Assembly (NCBI GenBank): GCA_032068765.1
Contig: DAMBHY010000007.1
Span: 1 to 64,000, forward strand
Direction: 5' to 3'
Origin: DAMBHY01 sp032068765
GTDB taxonomy: Bacteria; Bacteroidota; Bacteroidia; Bacteroidales; Dysgonomonadaceae
DNA: 64,000 bases
Part shown: one piece after another, positions 33,954-42,814 of the stretch
How positions within the stretch are numbered: position 1 is the first letter of the stretch
Layout: every line of letters begins with the position of its first letter
Program-made: the position numbers and the translations under genes
The notes under the pieces: model-generated
What the model saw: only the letters and a program-made list of their open reading frames with translations
What the model was told of the DNA's origin: nothing
Databases searched by the model: none

Positions 33954-35761
33954 AAAAAATTGAATTTCTGATTTATCATCAGGATTATATCAATTTCTTG
34001 AAAGACCTGCAAGAACTCGGACTGGTTCATGTAACGCCTTTCGAAACTAAAAAAAACAACTCAGACAAGCTAAAACAATTCGTAGATAAACGTAAAAAAC
34101 TTACAGATACTCTGCGAATGATAGAGAAATCCGTTGATAAAAAGAATCCTCAACCTGTGGTAAATTTGTCAATGGAAGAAGTTCTGGACCTTCCCTCACA
34201 ACTTGAAAATCTCCTTGCTGAAAAAACAAAGCTTAATCAGCAGATTCAGGTTTCTAAAAAAGAACGTGAAAATTTAAAAGTTTGGGGGAATTTTGATTGG
34301 GACAATATAAAGAATCTTGAAAAAGCTGGATATAAAATTCAATTTTTCAGTGTTCCTGATTCTAAATTCAAAGCAGAGTGGGAAGAATTATACAACGCTG
34401 TAATTATCTCCAAAGCTGTTGGTAAAACCAACTTTATTTCCGTTACTAAAAATATAAATGTGGCGGAAGAACTTCAGTTGGAAGAGATTTCGTTACCAGA
34501 AATAAGTTTATCCCGATTGGATAAACTCATCCAGGATTTGACGCTTGAGTCAAAAGCGATAGAAAACAAATTCACAGAGTATGTGGGCTACATTCCTTCA
34601 ATCAGACAAACCATCAAAAAATTAGATTCTGAAATTTCATTCGTGAATGTGCAGGAAGGTTCTGAAAAAGTAGCAGACGACAAGGTGTTTGTGATGAGAG
34701 GATGGGCACCCGAAAGAAACGCAGACCAAATTGCAAATTATCTGCAAAGCAAAGATGTTTATTTTCAAATATCTGATCCATTGCCCGAAGATGATGTGCC
34801 AATACAGTTCAATAATAAAGGATTTTTCCGTTTGTTTGAGCCGATTGCTGAATTATATATGCTTCCTAAGTACAATGAGATAGACCTCACTCCGTATTTC
34901 GCACCTTTTTATATGATATTTTTTGGTGTGGCACTCGGAGATATAGGTTATGGACTATTCTTGTTTTTGGTGGCGACTCTTGTTAAGATATTCAAGAAAA
35001 ATAAATTGCAGGGAAGTATGCGGGGCATTTTGTCGCTCGTGCAGGTTTTAGGTGCATCCACAATGGTTTCTGGATTGCTGACTGGCGGATTTTTCGGTTT
35101 CAATCTGTATAATATAGACACACCATTTGTTCAGGGACTGAAAGACAGAATTTTCTTTGACAATGACAAAATGTTTACATTATCATTGGTATTAGGTGTG
35201 ATTCAGATTATGTTTGGTATTTTGATGAAGGCTGCCAATAGAATCAAACAACATGGATTTATACATGGACTTTCAACCATTGGCTGGTTTATATTTATAT
35301 TAAGTATTGGAATTGCAGCACTGCTTCCGGATAAAATGCCGATGTTTGGCACTTTGCACCTTATTGTTGCAATACCTGCATTAATCTTGATTGTCTTTTT
35401 CAATTCTCCAGGTAAAAATATAATAGTAAATGTGCTGAGTTCGCTTTGGGATACATACAATATGGCGACAGGGCTCTTGGGTGATATCCTTTCATACATA
35501 AGACTGTTCGCGCTGGGACTTTCGGGCGGTATATTAGCAACAGTGTTCAATAGCCTTGCAGCAGGAATGAGTCCCGATGTAATCATTCTTAAACCGATTA
35601 TATTCATTCTAATCTTTATATTTGGTCACACAATAAATATCTTTATGAATGTACTAGGGTCGCTCATACACCCGATTCGTTTGACATTTGTAGAGTTCTA
35701 TAAGAATGCTGAGTTTGAAGGAGGAGGAAAAAAATATTCACCTTTTAAAAAAATAAATTAA
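33950..35761 (+). CDS. V-type ATP synthase subunit I
   Basis: This is about 603 residues from the ATG at 33950, preferred over the ATG at 33938 because it makes an ATGA overlap with subunit D. The N-terminal half is a soluble, coiled-coil stator arm (about 1-300). The C-terminal half has seven or eight helices beginning YFAPFYMIFFGVALGDIGYG. The ion-channel arginine lies in ILSYIRLFALGLSGGILA, as in subunit a/I of all V-type enzymes. It forms the half-channels next to the K ring. Confidence 0.94.
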   Translation: MKKIEFLIYHQDYINFLKDLQELGLVHVTPFETKKNNSDKLKQFVDKRKKLTDTLRMIEKSVDKKNPQPVVNLSMEEVLDLPSQLENLLAEKTKLNQQIQVSKKERENLKVWGNFDWDNIKNLEKAGYKIQFFSVPDSKFKAEWEELYNAVIISKAVGKTNFISVTKNINVAEELQLEEISLPEISLSRLDKLIQDLTLESKAIENKFTEYVGYIPSIRQTIKKLDSEISFVNVQEGSEKVADDKVFVMRGWAPERNADQIANYLQSKDVYFQISDPLPEDDVPIQFNNKGFFRLFEPIAELYMLPKYNEIDLTPYFAPFYMIFFGVALGDIGYGLFLFLVATLVKIFKKNKLQGSMRGILSLVQVLGASTMVSGLLTGGFFGFNLYNIDTPFVQGLKDRIFFDNDKMFTLSLVLGVIQIMFGILMKAANRIKQHGFIHGLSTIGWFIFILSIGIAALLPDKMPMFGTLHLIVAIPALILIVFFNSPGKNIIVNVLSSLWDTYNMATGLLGDILSYIRLFALGLSGGILATVFNSLAAGMSPDVIILKPIIFILIFIFGHTINIFMNVLGSLIHPIRLTFVEFYKNAEFEGGGKKYSPFKKIN

Positions 35762-35780
35762 TCAATCATTAATAAAAAGT

Positions 35781-36242
35781 ATGGAAACAAATTTAATTAT
35801 TGCCTATGCAGGCATTGCTATTATGTTAGCACTTTCCTCCATAGGTAGTGCCTACGGAGTAACTATTGTTGGAAATGCTGCTATTGGAGCAGCAAGAAAA
35901 GTGGAAGGAAAATTTGGTAATTTTTTGGTTTTGACAGCGATGCCTGGTACACAAGGTCTTTATGGATTCGCAGGTTATTTCTTATTTCAAAATGTATTCA
36001 ACTTACTTACGCCTCAAATATCATTTTTTCAGGCGATAGCTACACTTTGTGCCGGAATCGTTTTGGGAGTTGTAGGTCTTTTGTCTTCAATTCGCCAAGC
36101 TCAAGTGTGTGCGAATGGAGTTGTGTCAATCGGACAAGGTCACGACGCTTTCAGTAATACGTTGATTCTTTCAGTTTTCCCTGAACTTTATTCTATTATT
36201 GCATTCGCCGCAACATTCCTTATTGGCGCTGCAATTTCATAA
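35781..36242 (+). CDS. V-type ATP synthase subunit K, predicted Na+-binding rotor ring
   Basis: This is a 153-residue, four-helix (two-hairpin) proteolipid. Residues equivalent to the Na+ site of Enterococcus hirae NtpK are present: Thr57 and Gln58 in PGTQGLYGF (NtpK T64, Q65), Gln106 in SSIRQAQV (Q110) and Glu135 in FPELYSIIAF (E139). Only one carboxylate serves two hairpins, as in NtpK. This predicts Na+ rather than H+ coupling. It is last in the V-ATPase operon and followed by a strong terminator. Confidence 0.93.
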   Translation: METNLIIAYAGIAIMLALSSIGSAYGVTIVGNAAIGAARKVEGKFGNFLVLTAMPGTQGLYGFAGYFLFQNVFNLLTPQISFFQAIATLCAGIVLGVVGLLSSIRQAQVCANGVVSIGQGHDAFSNTLILSVFPELYSIIAFAATFLIGAAIS

Positions 36243-36266
36243 GATTTTTTCAACAATCATCACTAT

Positions 36267-36310
36267 ATCCCGCAACTCGGAGAAATCCGAGTTACGGGAT
36301 TTTATTTTAA
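36267..36310 (+). terminator. Intrinsic terminator of the V-ATPase operon
   Basis: ATCCCGCAACTCGGA and TCCGAGTTACGGGAT pair over 15 bp with a single mismatch and a GAAA loop, followed by TTTATTTT. Confidence 0.9.
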
Positions 36311-36352
36311 ACGATATTCATTTACATGTGTCTTAATAGGAAATTAATTGAA

Positions 36353-37051
36353 ATGAAAAAAGTTATTACTCTGTTGCTATCTATTTTGCCCATTTTGGGA
36401 ATATATCCGCAATCATACAGGTGGCAAATGCCCATGAGTGATGTGAGCTTTTATTTGGATATGTTTAATGATGGGTCTTATGTTATAAAGTACAGTAACA
36501 GTCTGGAGAAAGGTATCACGCTTTCGCAATTTTTCTCTTATGGAAAATACACAAGTAAGAATAATAAACTGACCTTGAATGATGCAATTAATAACTACAC
36601 ACTCGAATTGGATAGTAAAGGCGAAATATTATCGATAGAAAAGGGATTCGGCTCTATGAAAAAAGGGGTGTTTAAGAAAATATCCGATTATTCATCCACA
36701 CCATATGGAGTTATGAAAAGCTTGCCAACACTTGCAGACGCACTGGAAATTCGCCAAATCTGGGATAAAAAGAACTTGCAAAATGAATATTTTACTTTTG
36801 GAAAATTCGAGTCAATTTCAGATAGTGAGTACCAAATTCTGCTTTACGAAAACAATAAGTATCGTGTAAGCTACAACAATCAAATTCTTTCAGAAGGTAT
36901 TTGGCAGGTAGATAATAACTGGATTTTGCTTAAAGATTATTTTGAAAGTGCTACTTTTCAATTATTTATAAATAATAATGATGAAATTCGCAGTTGTTTT
37001 GCACCAGGTGACTATACAGCTGTAAAATTTAAACGGGCAGGAAGTTGCTAA
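36353..37051 (+). CDS. Secreted protein with an internal duplication, unknown function
   Basis: The family is not recognised. From the ATG at 36353 the protein is about 232 residues and starts with a signal peptide (MKKVITLLLSILPILGIYPQ); the longer frame from 36326 adds nine polar residues before it. The mature part seems to hold two related beta-rich units: FYLDMFNDGSYVIKYSN...GITLSQFFSYGKY, and YQILLYENNKYRVSYNN...LSEGIWQVDNNWILL. Both have the pattern of short strands ending in G-x-W/Y, which resembles small lipocalin-like or meander domains. It is convergent with the CDF gene, overlapping by 4 bp. Confidence 0.7.
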   Translation: MKKVITLLLSILPILGIYPQSYRWQMPMSDVSFYLDMFNDGSYVIKYSNSLEKGITLSQFFSYGKYTSKNNKLTLNDAINNYTLELDSKGEILSIEKGFGSMKKGVFKKISDYSSTPYGVMKSLPTLADALEIRQIWDKKNLQNEYFTFGKFESISDSEYQILLYENNKYRVSYNNQILSEGIWQVDNNWILLKDYFESATFQLFINNNDEIRSCFAPGDYTAVKFKRAGSC

Positions 37052-37965
37052 CTTTTTTTTCGACTTCTGTCTATTTCCTCTACTTTTAAGGATGCTGGAT
37101 CTTCAATAGGTTCGATATGAGTGCTTACCATTACTGGCTCAGGAAACATGTTTTCAATATAATCTTCAATCTCGTCTGCTTTATCATGACCTTCCTTTAC
37201 CGTTAAATCTCCCGGCATCAATAGGTGGAAAGAAATGAATTTTCTTTGTCCTGACTGACGTGTTTTGAAAGAATGATAATCTATATTCTGGTTGTGGTAA
37301 GTGTCTAGATAATCTGTGATTTGCTTGATTTCTGTATCATCGATACTTTTATCCATCAATCCATTTGCTGAACGTAAAATCAAATTATATCCTGTAAAAA
37401 TGATATTGAGTGCAACTGCAATTGCTATAATGGGATCGAGAATAAGCCATCCGGTTATTTTTACCAATATTATAGCCAAAATTACACCAACGGAAGTCCA
37501 AACGTCTGTCATTAGATGCTTACCATCCGCTTCCAACACCAGAGATTTCATCTTTTTCCCATTGCGAATCAAAATTTGACCCACCACAAGATTAACAATC
37601 GAAGCTGAGAGCGATACAATTAACCCTATATTAATATTTTCAAGCGTAGTTGGATTCCATAATTTGGGAACGGATGAATAAATAATACTTAGGGAAGCAA
37701 CAAAAATTAAAGCACCTTCTATCGCGCTTGAAAAATATTCTGCCTTTGTGTGACCAAATTCGTGCTCATCATCGGCGGGCTTTGCCGAAATATTAAGCAT
37801 GATAAGCGCTACAACTGCCGCTATCAAATTTACAAATGACTCTAGCGCGTCAGAAAAAAAACCCATCGAGCGGGTAAGAAAATAAGCATAAAATTTCAGG
37901 CAAATAGTTATCACAGCTGCTGCTATTGATAAGTATATGAATTTTTTTGCTGCTTTGTGGTTCAT
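37048..37965 (-). CDS. Cation diffusion facilitator (CDF) transporter
   Basis: This is a 305-residue CDF protein with six helices and a C-terminal cytoplasmic domain of about 100 residues. Metal-site motifs are SDALESFVNLIAA in helix 2 and LEADGKHLMTDVWTSVGVIL in helix 5, giving the HxxxD pair. HEFGHTKAEYFSSAIEGALI follows helix 2. It exports Zn2+, Fe2+ or Mn2+ in exchange for protons; the metal cannot be assigned. It is last in a three-gene run after the DMP19-like gene and the lipoprotein. Confidence 0.9.
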   Translation of the reverse strand: MNHKAAKKFIYLSIAAAVITICLKFYAYFLTRSMGFFSDALESFVNLIAAVVALIMLNISAKPADDEHEFGHTKAEYFSSAIEGALIFVASLSIIYSSVPKLWNPTTLENINIGLIVSLSASIVNLVVGQILIRNGKKMKSLVLEADGKHLMTDVWTSVGVILAIILVKITGWLILDPIIAIAVALNIIFTGYNLILRSANGLMDKSIDDTEIKQITDYLDTYHNQNIDYHSFKTRQSGQRKFISFHLLMPGDLTVKEGHDKADEIEDYIENMFPEPVMVSTHIEPIEDPASLKVEEIDRSRKKS

Positions 37966-37993
37966 AATAATTAAAGACTGAATAATTTTCTAA

Positions 37994-38947
37994 TTAGAAT
38001 CCTAAAGATTTTTTCAAATTATAAAATCTGATAGCCGAATGGGTATTATTAAAGGTTTCGTTTGAAACGTAGAAATTAATACCGTCATCGCTTGCAATAC
38101 CTTCTGTCTGCAATAGTTTTCCTAATACAAATTTTCTTATCTTACCACTGAAAAAGTCATTATTTTTAAAATCATTTAGGATATACATGAATGTTTCACC
38201 AATAGTGTTGTACCCTGTTAATGCAATTAAGTTTTTGTTTTTAACATATGTAGCGCCGGTTATCAAACCTTTTACATCAAAAGTGTGAATAAGTTTCGCT
38301 TGGTGATTTCCCGAAACTTTTGGAAGAATATAAACACAGGTAGCTTGAGTAGTCCATTGTTTTGTAAATAAAAAAATATTCTCTGATGTTACTATCATTG
38401 CTTCGCAATCAAAGTCTGTTTTTCTCTGAACCGAAAAGTCAGTTTGGTTGGAATATGAAAAATTTATAGTTTCAATTTGCGGATTATCAGATGATAAAGA
38501 GCCTTTCAATATTTTATATATTTTTAAATCTTTACGATTACCTGCCGCATTGTTTCCAAAATCACCAATATAAATGAAGTCCTCATCTTGTGAAATCTCT
38601 TCCCAATCAACATTAGTTACGCCTTTTAGCTTATATTTTTTTATAAATTCACCTTTTGTATTTAATTCATAGATATGTGTATCGGTATCGTCATTCATTG
38701 TGAAAAGAGAATTATTCCACAAGATCAATCCCGATGTTTCTTCAATTGGTGCGTCATCAATTTCTTTTATCCAATCAGGAGTTAAAGTTACGATGGTTTG
38801 AGTGGAGCTGTCGTTGTTGTGCGTAGCTGAAGAATCATAATTTGTTCCCTGTGAATCAGCGCACCTACACACTTTTTTGGGAGATGTATTTGTACACTGA
38901 ATAAAAAGTAACAGATAACCGAAAATTATTAAAAGATATTTTCTCAT
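37994..38947 (-). CDS. Putative lipoprotein with beta-propeller-like repeats
   Basis: This 317-residue protein has a lipoprotein signal, MRKYLLIIFGYLLLFIQC, with the lipidated cysteine at residue 18. The remainder shows repeated blade-like segments (GLILWNNSLFTMNDDTDTHI, DEDFIYIGDFGNNA, SENIFLFTKQW, KNKNLIALTGYN). They suggest a small beta-propeller of the kind found in phytase-like or SdiA-regulated lipoproteins. Function is unknown. It is 17 bp downstream of the DMP19-like gene and 28 bp upstream of the CDF gene. Confidence 0.72.
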   Translation of the reverse strand: MRKYLLIIFGYLLLFIQCTNTSPKKVCRCADSQGTNYDSSATHNNDSSTQTIVTLTPDWIKEIDDAPIEETSGLILWNNSLFTMNDDTDTHIYELNTKGEFIKKYKLKGVTNVDWEEISQDEDFIYIGDFGNNAAGNRKDLKIYKILKGSLSSDNPQIETINFSYSNQTDFSVQRKTDFDCEAMIVTSENIFLFTKQWTTQATCVYILPKVSGNHQAKLIHTFDVKGLITGATYVKNKNLIALTGYNTIGETFMYILNDFKNNDFFSGKIRKFVLGKLLQTEGIASDDGINFYVSNETFNNTHSAIRFYNLKKSLGF

Positions 38948-38964
38948 TTAAAAATAGTTCGATT

Positions 38965-39465
38965 TTATTTCACGATTTTAGCAAAATCCTCGATATTGTC
39001 ATCCACATATTCTGCTATGCGTGCAATTTCTTCTTCTTCAATTTCCATGTATTTTTCTTCCAACTCGTCGAAAGCTTCAAATTTTTCATACATGGCCATG
39101 AATTCTTCTTCGGAAGCGTCATACTCCAGTTCTTCTCGATTTTTGTCATAAATTTCTTTGGCTTTGTATAGAATTTTTGAAAGTTGAGTTGCACCCATTT
39201 CTCTCAATGCTTTTGCTGTAGGATTATCAAAAATATAACCGCCGTATCCATTCTGAAACAACTGAACAAAACCGCCTTCATTGACTTCTTCAATGAAATA
39301 CCGCAAGGCCATCAACACATGCTGATAACCATTTAGCTTATCCATGTTGTCGGCATTAAGTTCACCTCCCAGTGCATCTAGATACGCATCTGTAAAAACT
39401 TTAAGAAAGGCATCCATTCCTTCGTTGGCACCTGCAATTATCTTTGATTCTTCTATCTGTATCAT
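38965..39465 (-). CDS. DMP19/DUF4375-like protein
   Basis: This is a 166-residue acidic protein. The central part, KLNGYQHVLMALRYFIEEVNEGGFVQLFQNGYGGYI followed by a helix with ALREMGATQLSKIL, matches the DMP19-like/DUF4375 domain (named for a DNA-mimic protein). The C-terminal 70 residues are very rich in Glu and Asp, consistent with a DNA-mimic or protein-binding surface. There is no signal peptide. It is first in the run to the lipoprotein and CDF genes, with a TACATTTG -7 box on the minus strand at 39482-39489. Confidence 0.65.
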   Translation of the reverse strand: MIQIEESKIIAGANEGMDAFLKVFTDAYLDALGGELNADNMDKLNGYQHVLMALRYFIEEVNEGGFVQLFQNGYGGYIFDNPTAKALREMGATQLSKILYKAKEIYDKNREELEYDASEEEFMAMYEKFEAFDELEEKYMEIEEEEIARIAEYVDDNIEDFAKIVK

Positions 39466-39545
39466 ATCTTACGTTTTGATACAAATGTATAGATAATTTT
39501 AAGAAAAAATTGTAATCTCATTAGAAATTATCCATATAAAAAACG

Positions 39546-39553
39546 TATTTTTG
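39546..39553 (+). promoter_or_regulatory. Bacteroidota -7 box for the DUF1015 gene
   Basis: TATTTTTG matches TAnnTTTG, with TTAG 21 bp upstream as a plausible variant -33 element. The ATG follows 34 bp later. Confidence 0.45.
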
Positions 39554-39587
39554 TATAAATTATTCTAATAACATATTAATCTATATT

Positions 39588-40832
39588 ATGGCAATTATCA
39601 AACCATTCAAAGGAGTTCGTCCTCCAAAGCAATACGTGAAGGAAGTGGCTTCACGTCCTTATGATGTGTTGAATTCTGAAGAAGCTCGCGCTGAAGCGGA
39701 AGGTAACGAAAAATCACTTTATCATATTATCAAACCCGAAATCGATTTTCCGGTAGGAAAAGACGAACACGATGCAGATGTATATAATAAAGCCGCTGAA
39801 AATTTTCAAATGTTTCAAGACAAAGGTTGGTTAGTTCAAGATGAAAAAGAAATGTACTACGTATATGCCCAGACAATGAATGGCAAAACGCAATATGGCT
39901 TGGTTGTCGGTGCTTATGTAGATGATTACATGAAAGGTAATATTAAAAAACACGAACTTACTCGTCGCGACAAAGAAGAAGACCGTATGAAACACGTTCG
40001 TGTTAACAACGCAAACGTTGAGCCGGTATTCTTTGCATACCCTGAAAATGCAGAATTGAATAAAATCGTTGAAAAATCAACTTCCAAACCTGCTGAATAC
40101 GATTATGTTTCTGTTGATGGGGTAGGACATCATTTTTGGTTGATTGATAATGATGAAGACATTCGCCGCATCACTGAAATTTTTGCAACTTTCCCTGCAA
40201 TGTATATTGCCGATGGTCACCACCGTTCAGCAGCTGCAGCTCTGGTTGGTGCTGAAAAAGCTAAAAACAATCCAAACCACAAAGGAGACGAAGAATATAA
40301 CTATTTCATGGCCGTTTGTTTCCCTGATAATCAACTTACAATCATTGATTACAACCGTGTTGTAAAAGATTTGAACGGTTTGACAGACGAACAATTCATC
40401 CAAAAATTGAAAGAAAATTTCGAAGTTGAAGAAAAAGGAACTGAAATTTACAAACCTTCCAAACTTCACAACTTTGCAATGTATCTGGGTGGCAAATGGT
40501 ATTCTTTGACCGCTAAAGAAGGAACTTACAATGACAATGACCCAATCGGAGTATTGGATGTTACAATTTCTTCTAATCTTATTCTTGACAACATTCTTGG
40601 AATTAAAGATTTGCGTTCAGACAAACGTATTGATTTTGTAGGCGGTATTCGTGGATTGGGAGAGTTGAAAAGACGTGTTGACAGCGGCGAAATGCGTGTA
40701 GCATTGGCACTTTATCCAGTTTCTATGAAACAATTGATGGATATCGCTGACACTGGCAACATCATGCCTCCAAAAACTACCTGGTTCGAGCCAAAACTTC
40801 GTTCAGGTTTGGTAATCCACAAATTAGATTAA
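39588..40832 (+). CDS. DUF1015 family protein
   Basis: This is a 414-residue cytoplasmic protein of the DUF1015 (YbiA-unrelated, HTH-like by annotation in some databases) family. It has IKPFKGVRPPKQYVKEVASRPYDV at the start, the family signature ADGHHRSAAAAL near residue 206, FMAVCFPDNQLTIIDYNRVV, and IDFVGGIRGLGELKRRVDSG. These proteins are widespread in anaerobes and their activity is not established. The gene is monocistronic, with a -7 box and an intrinsic terminator. C-ending codon use suggests good expression. Confidence 0.87.
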   Translation: MAIIKPFKGVRPPKQYVKEVASRPYDVLNSEEARAEAEGNEKSLYHIIKPEIDFPVGKDEHDADVYNKAAENFQMFQDKGWLVQDEKEMYYVYAQTMNGKTQYGLVVGAYVDDYMKGNIKKHELTRRDKEEDRMKHVRVNNANVEPVFFAYPENAELNKIVEKSTSKPAEYDYVSVDGVGHHFWLIDNDEDIRRITEIFATFPAMYIADGHHRSAAAALVGAEKAKNNPNHKGDEEYNYFMAVCFPDNQLTIIDYNRVVKDLNGLTDEQFIQKLKENFEVEEKGTEIYKPSKLHNFAMYLGGKWYSLTAKEGTYNDNDPIGVLDVTISSNLILDNILGIKDLRSDKRIDFVGGIRGLGELKRRVDSGEMRVALALYPVSMKQLMDIADTGNIMPPKTTWFEPKLRSGLVIHKLD

Positions 40833-40852
40833 AATTTAATTAGCTATATTTT

Positions 40853-40892
40853 AAAAAAGGTGTTCATATCAATATTGAGCACCTTTTTTTTA
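40853..40892 (+). terminator. Intrinsic terminator after the DUF1015 gene
   Basis: AAAAAAGGTGTTCA pairs with TGAGCACCTTTTTT (one internal mismatch) around a 9-base loop and ends in eight T. Confidence 0.85.
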
Positions 40893-41001
40893 GTTTTTAA
40901 CTGAAAGTTCATCGCAGCATAGTATTTTAGAATAATTCCTTAAAACACTTTTGTTTACATCAATTGATAAACGAATTACAATCTGGTATAAATCCAATAA
41001 A

Positions 41002-41034
41002 AAGGACTGAATCCTCAATAAGAATCCAGCCCTT
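41002..41034 (-). terminator. Intrinsic terminator at the end of the hut operon
   Basis: On the minus strand AAGGGCTGGATTC pairs with GATTCAGTCCTT (several G-U pairs) and is followed by a TTTTATT run. It lies 23 bp after the MFS stop. A near-identical hairpin ends the gene at 57426. Confidence 0.7.
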
Positions 41035-41057
41035 CCACTTCCTTATAACTAAGAATA

Positions 41058-42758
41058 TTATCTGTCTTTTATTTCGCTTTCGATAACTACTTCAGGAGTT
41101 TCAGCTATAATATTTGGTTTTTCCAAACCAAGATTGTTCTTTTTATCCACAGTTTTCAAAATAATACCTAGTATCAAAGCGATAAATCCTAACACTGCAA
41201 GCATAATCAACGGATTAGTGTAATCATAAGATACCGCAGCAACTTCTTTTGAAATTGTGCCGTTTGCAAGTGCATTTTCAATGTCGGGATTGGATGCTTT
41301 CAAAATTTTACCAATCAACAAGGGAAATAACCATAAACCGATATTTTGAATCCAGAAAATCAACGCGTAGGCAGAGCCAATTACTTTATTGTCGACCAAT
41401 TTAGGAACTGATGGCCACAGAGATGCAGGTACAAGTGAGAACGATGCTCCCAAAACCAAGATTGTTACGAATGCCAATACAACTCCGCCGATAGCATTTC
41501 CTTTAAACATTGGAAGGATGAATGCGAATGTTAAGTGACACACAATCAAAAGGATAGAACCAAGCATCAACATTGATGCAGCTTTACCTTTATGGTCTAC
41601 ATATTTTCCTAAAATAGGAGTGATACCTACTGCCAACAATGGGAATACCGCGAAAATTGATTCCGCAGACTGTCTCATATATGCCATATAGCAGAAAATC
41701 AATAAAAATATGATAGCTATTGCCAATAAAGTTATTTGTTTGGTTTTGGATTTGCTGAAGTTACTCATGAATGCTGCAGCAGCTACAACAAACATTACAA
41801 CGTATTGCACAATGGCAACTGTATTTGATGCCCAGAAAGTTCCTGCTTCGGGTTGTACGAAAGTAAGGTTACTTTGCAACATATTTACCGCATATTTTTG
41901 GAATGGGAAAATAGCTGAATAATACAATACGCACAACAATGCTACCAGCCAAAACCCACTGCTTGAAAGGATTTTTCCCAAATCAGAGATCCTAAATGGA
42001 TCGTCTTTTTCTTCTGCCTCACCCGTTTGAGCGTCCAGCTTCTTATCCATAAAGAAGTAAACGATAAACATAATTAAAGCAATCATCAATAGGATAACTC
42101 CAAAAGCTGCTGAACGAGATACCTGAATATCGCCTCCCCATTTAGCAATTACAGGAGAAAAGATCATACAAGTTGCTACTCCAAGACGAGCCAGTGCCAT
42201 TTCAGAACCCATAGCCAACGCCATTTCTTTTCCCTTAAACCATTTTACAATACCACGTGAAACCGTGATACCTGCCATTTCAACACCGCAACCAAATACC
42301 ATGAACCCAATAGATGCTAATTTTGCTGAAGCCGGCATTCCTTTGTAGAAAGGAGATACGCCCAATTCGTCAAAACCGGGAATGTAATTCAAGTTGTTGT
42401 TGAACCATGTTTCAAGATTTGAACCAACGAAAGCATCGGTAACCGCATACCAGTTTATTGTTGCTCCGATTAACATCACAACTCCCGAAAGAAGTGCAGT
42501 GAAGCGAACACCCATTTTGTCGAGAATGATACCCGCAAAAATGAGGAAGAAAATGAAGACGTTCAGGAACGTTTCAGAACCTGCGTAAGTACCGAAAGCG
42601 GTTGAATCCCATCCACGCGTGGATTCCAAAAGATCTTTGATGGGCGAAAGTATATCCATGAAGATATACGAGCAGAACATTGCAAATGCCAACAACACAA
42701 GAGCTGTCCATCTGGCGCTTGCAGAGTCACGTAGAGTAGTTTGTATTTTTTCTACCAT
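41058..42758 (-). CDS. MFS transporter, last gene of the hut operon
   Basis: This is a 566-residue major facilitator with twelve helices and a long cytoplasmic loop near residues 235-260 (FFMDKKLDAQTGEAEEKDDP). The start, ARWTALVLLAFAMFCSYIFM, and LGASFSLVPASLWPSVPKLV in the second half resemble the MFSD1-like subgroup seen in Bacteroidota. There is a 56-bp gap and no terminator after hutH, and the terminator follows this gene, so it belongs to the hut transcript. Import of histidine, urocanate or histidine-containing peptides is inferred from this position only. Confidence 0.8.
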   Translation of the reverse strand: MVEKIQTTLRDSASARWTALVLLAFAMFCSYIFMDILSPIKDLLESTRGWDSTAFGTYAGSETFLNVFIFFLIFAGIILDKMGVRFTALLSGVVMLIGATINWYAVTDAFVGSNLETWFNNNLNYIPGFDELGVSPFYKGMPASAKLASIGFMVFGCGVEMAGITVSRGIVKWFKGKEMALAMGSEMALARLGVATCMIFSPVIAKWGGDIQVSRSAAFGVILLMIALIMFIVYFFMDKKLDAQTGEAEEKDDPFRISDLGKILSSSGFWLVALLCVLYYSAIFPFQKYAVNMLQSNLTFVQPEAGTFWASNTVAIVQYVVMFVVAAAAFMSNFSKSKTKQITLLAIAIIFLLIFCYMAYMRQSAESIFAVFPLLAVGITPILGKYVDHKGKAASMLMLGSILLIVCHLTFAFILPMFKGNAIGGVVLAFVTILVLGASFSLVPASLWPSVPKLVDNKVIGSAYALIFWIQNIGLWLFPLLIGKILKASNPDIENALANGTISKEVAAVSYDYTNPLIMLAVLGFIALILGIILKTVDKKNNLGLEKPNIIAETPEVVIESEIKDR

Positions 42759-42814
42759 TTTGATGAGTTATTAATTTGTTTTGATTTGTGCAAATATACG
42801 CATTTATAGAAAAA

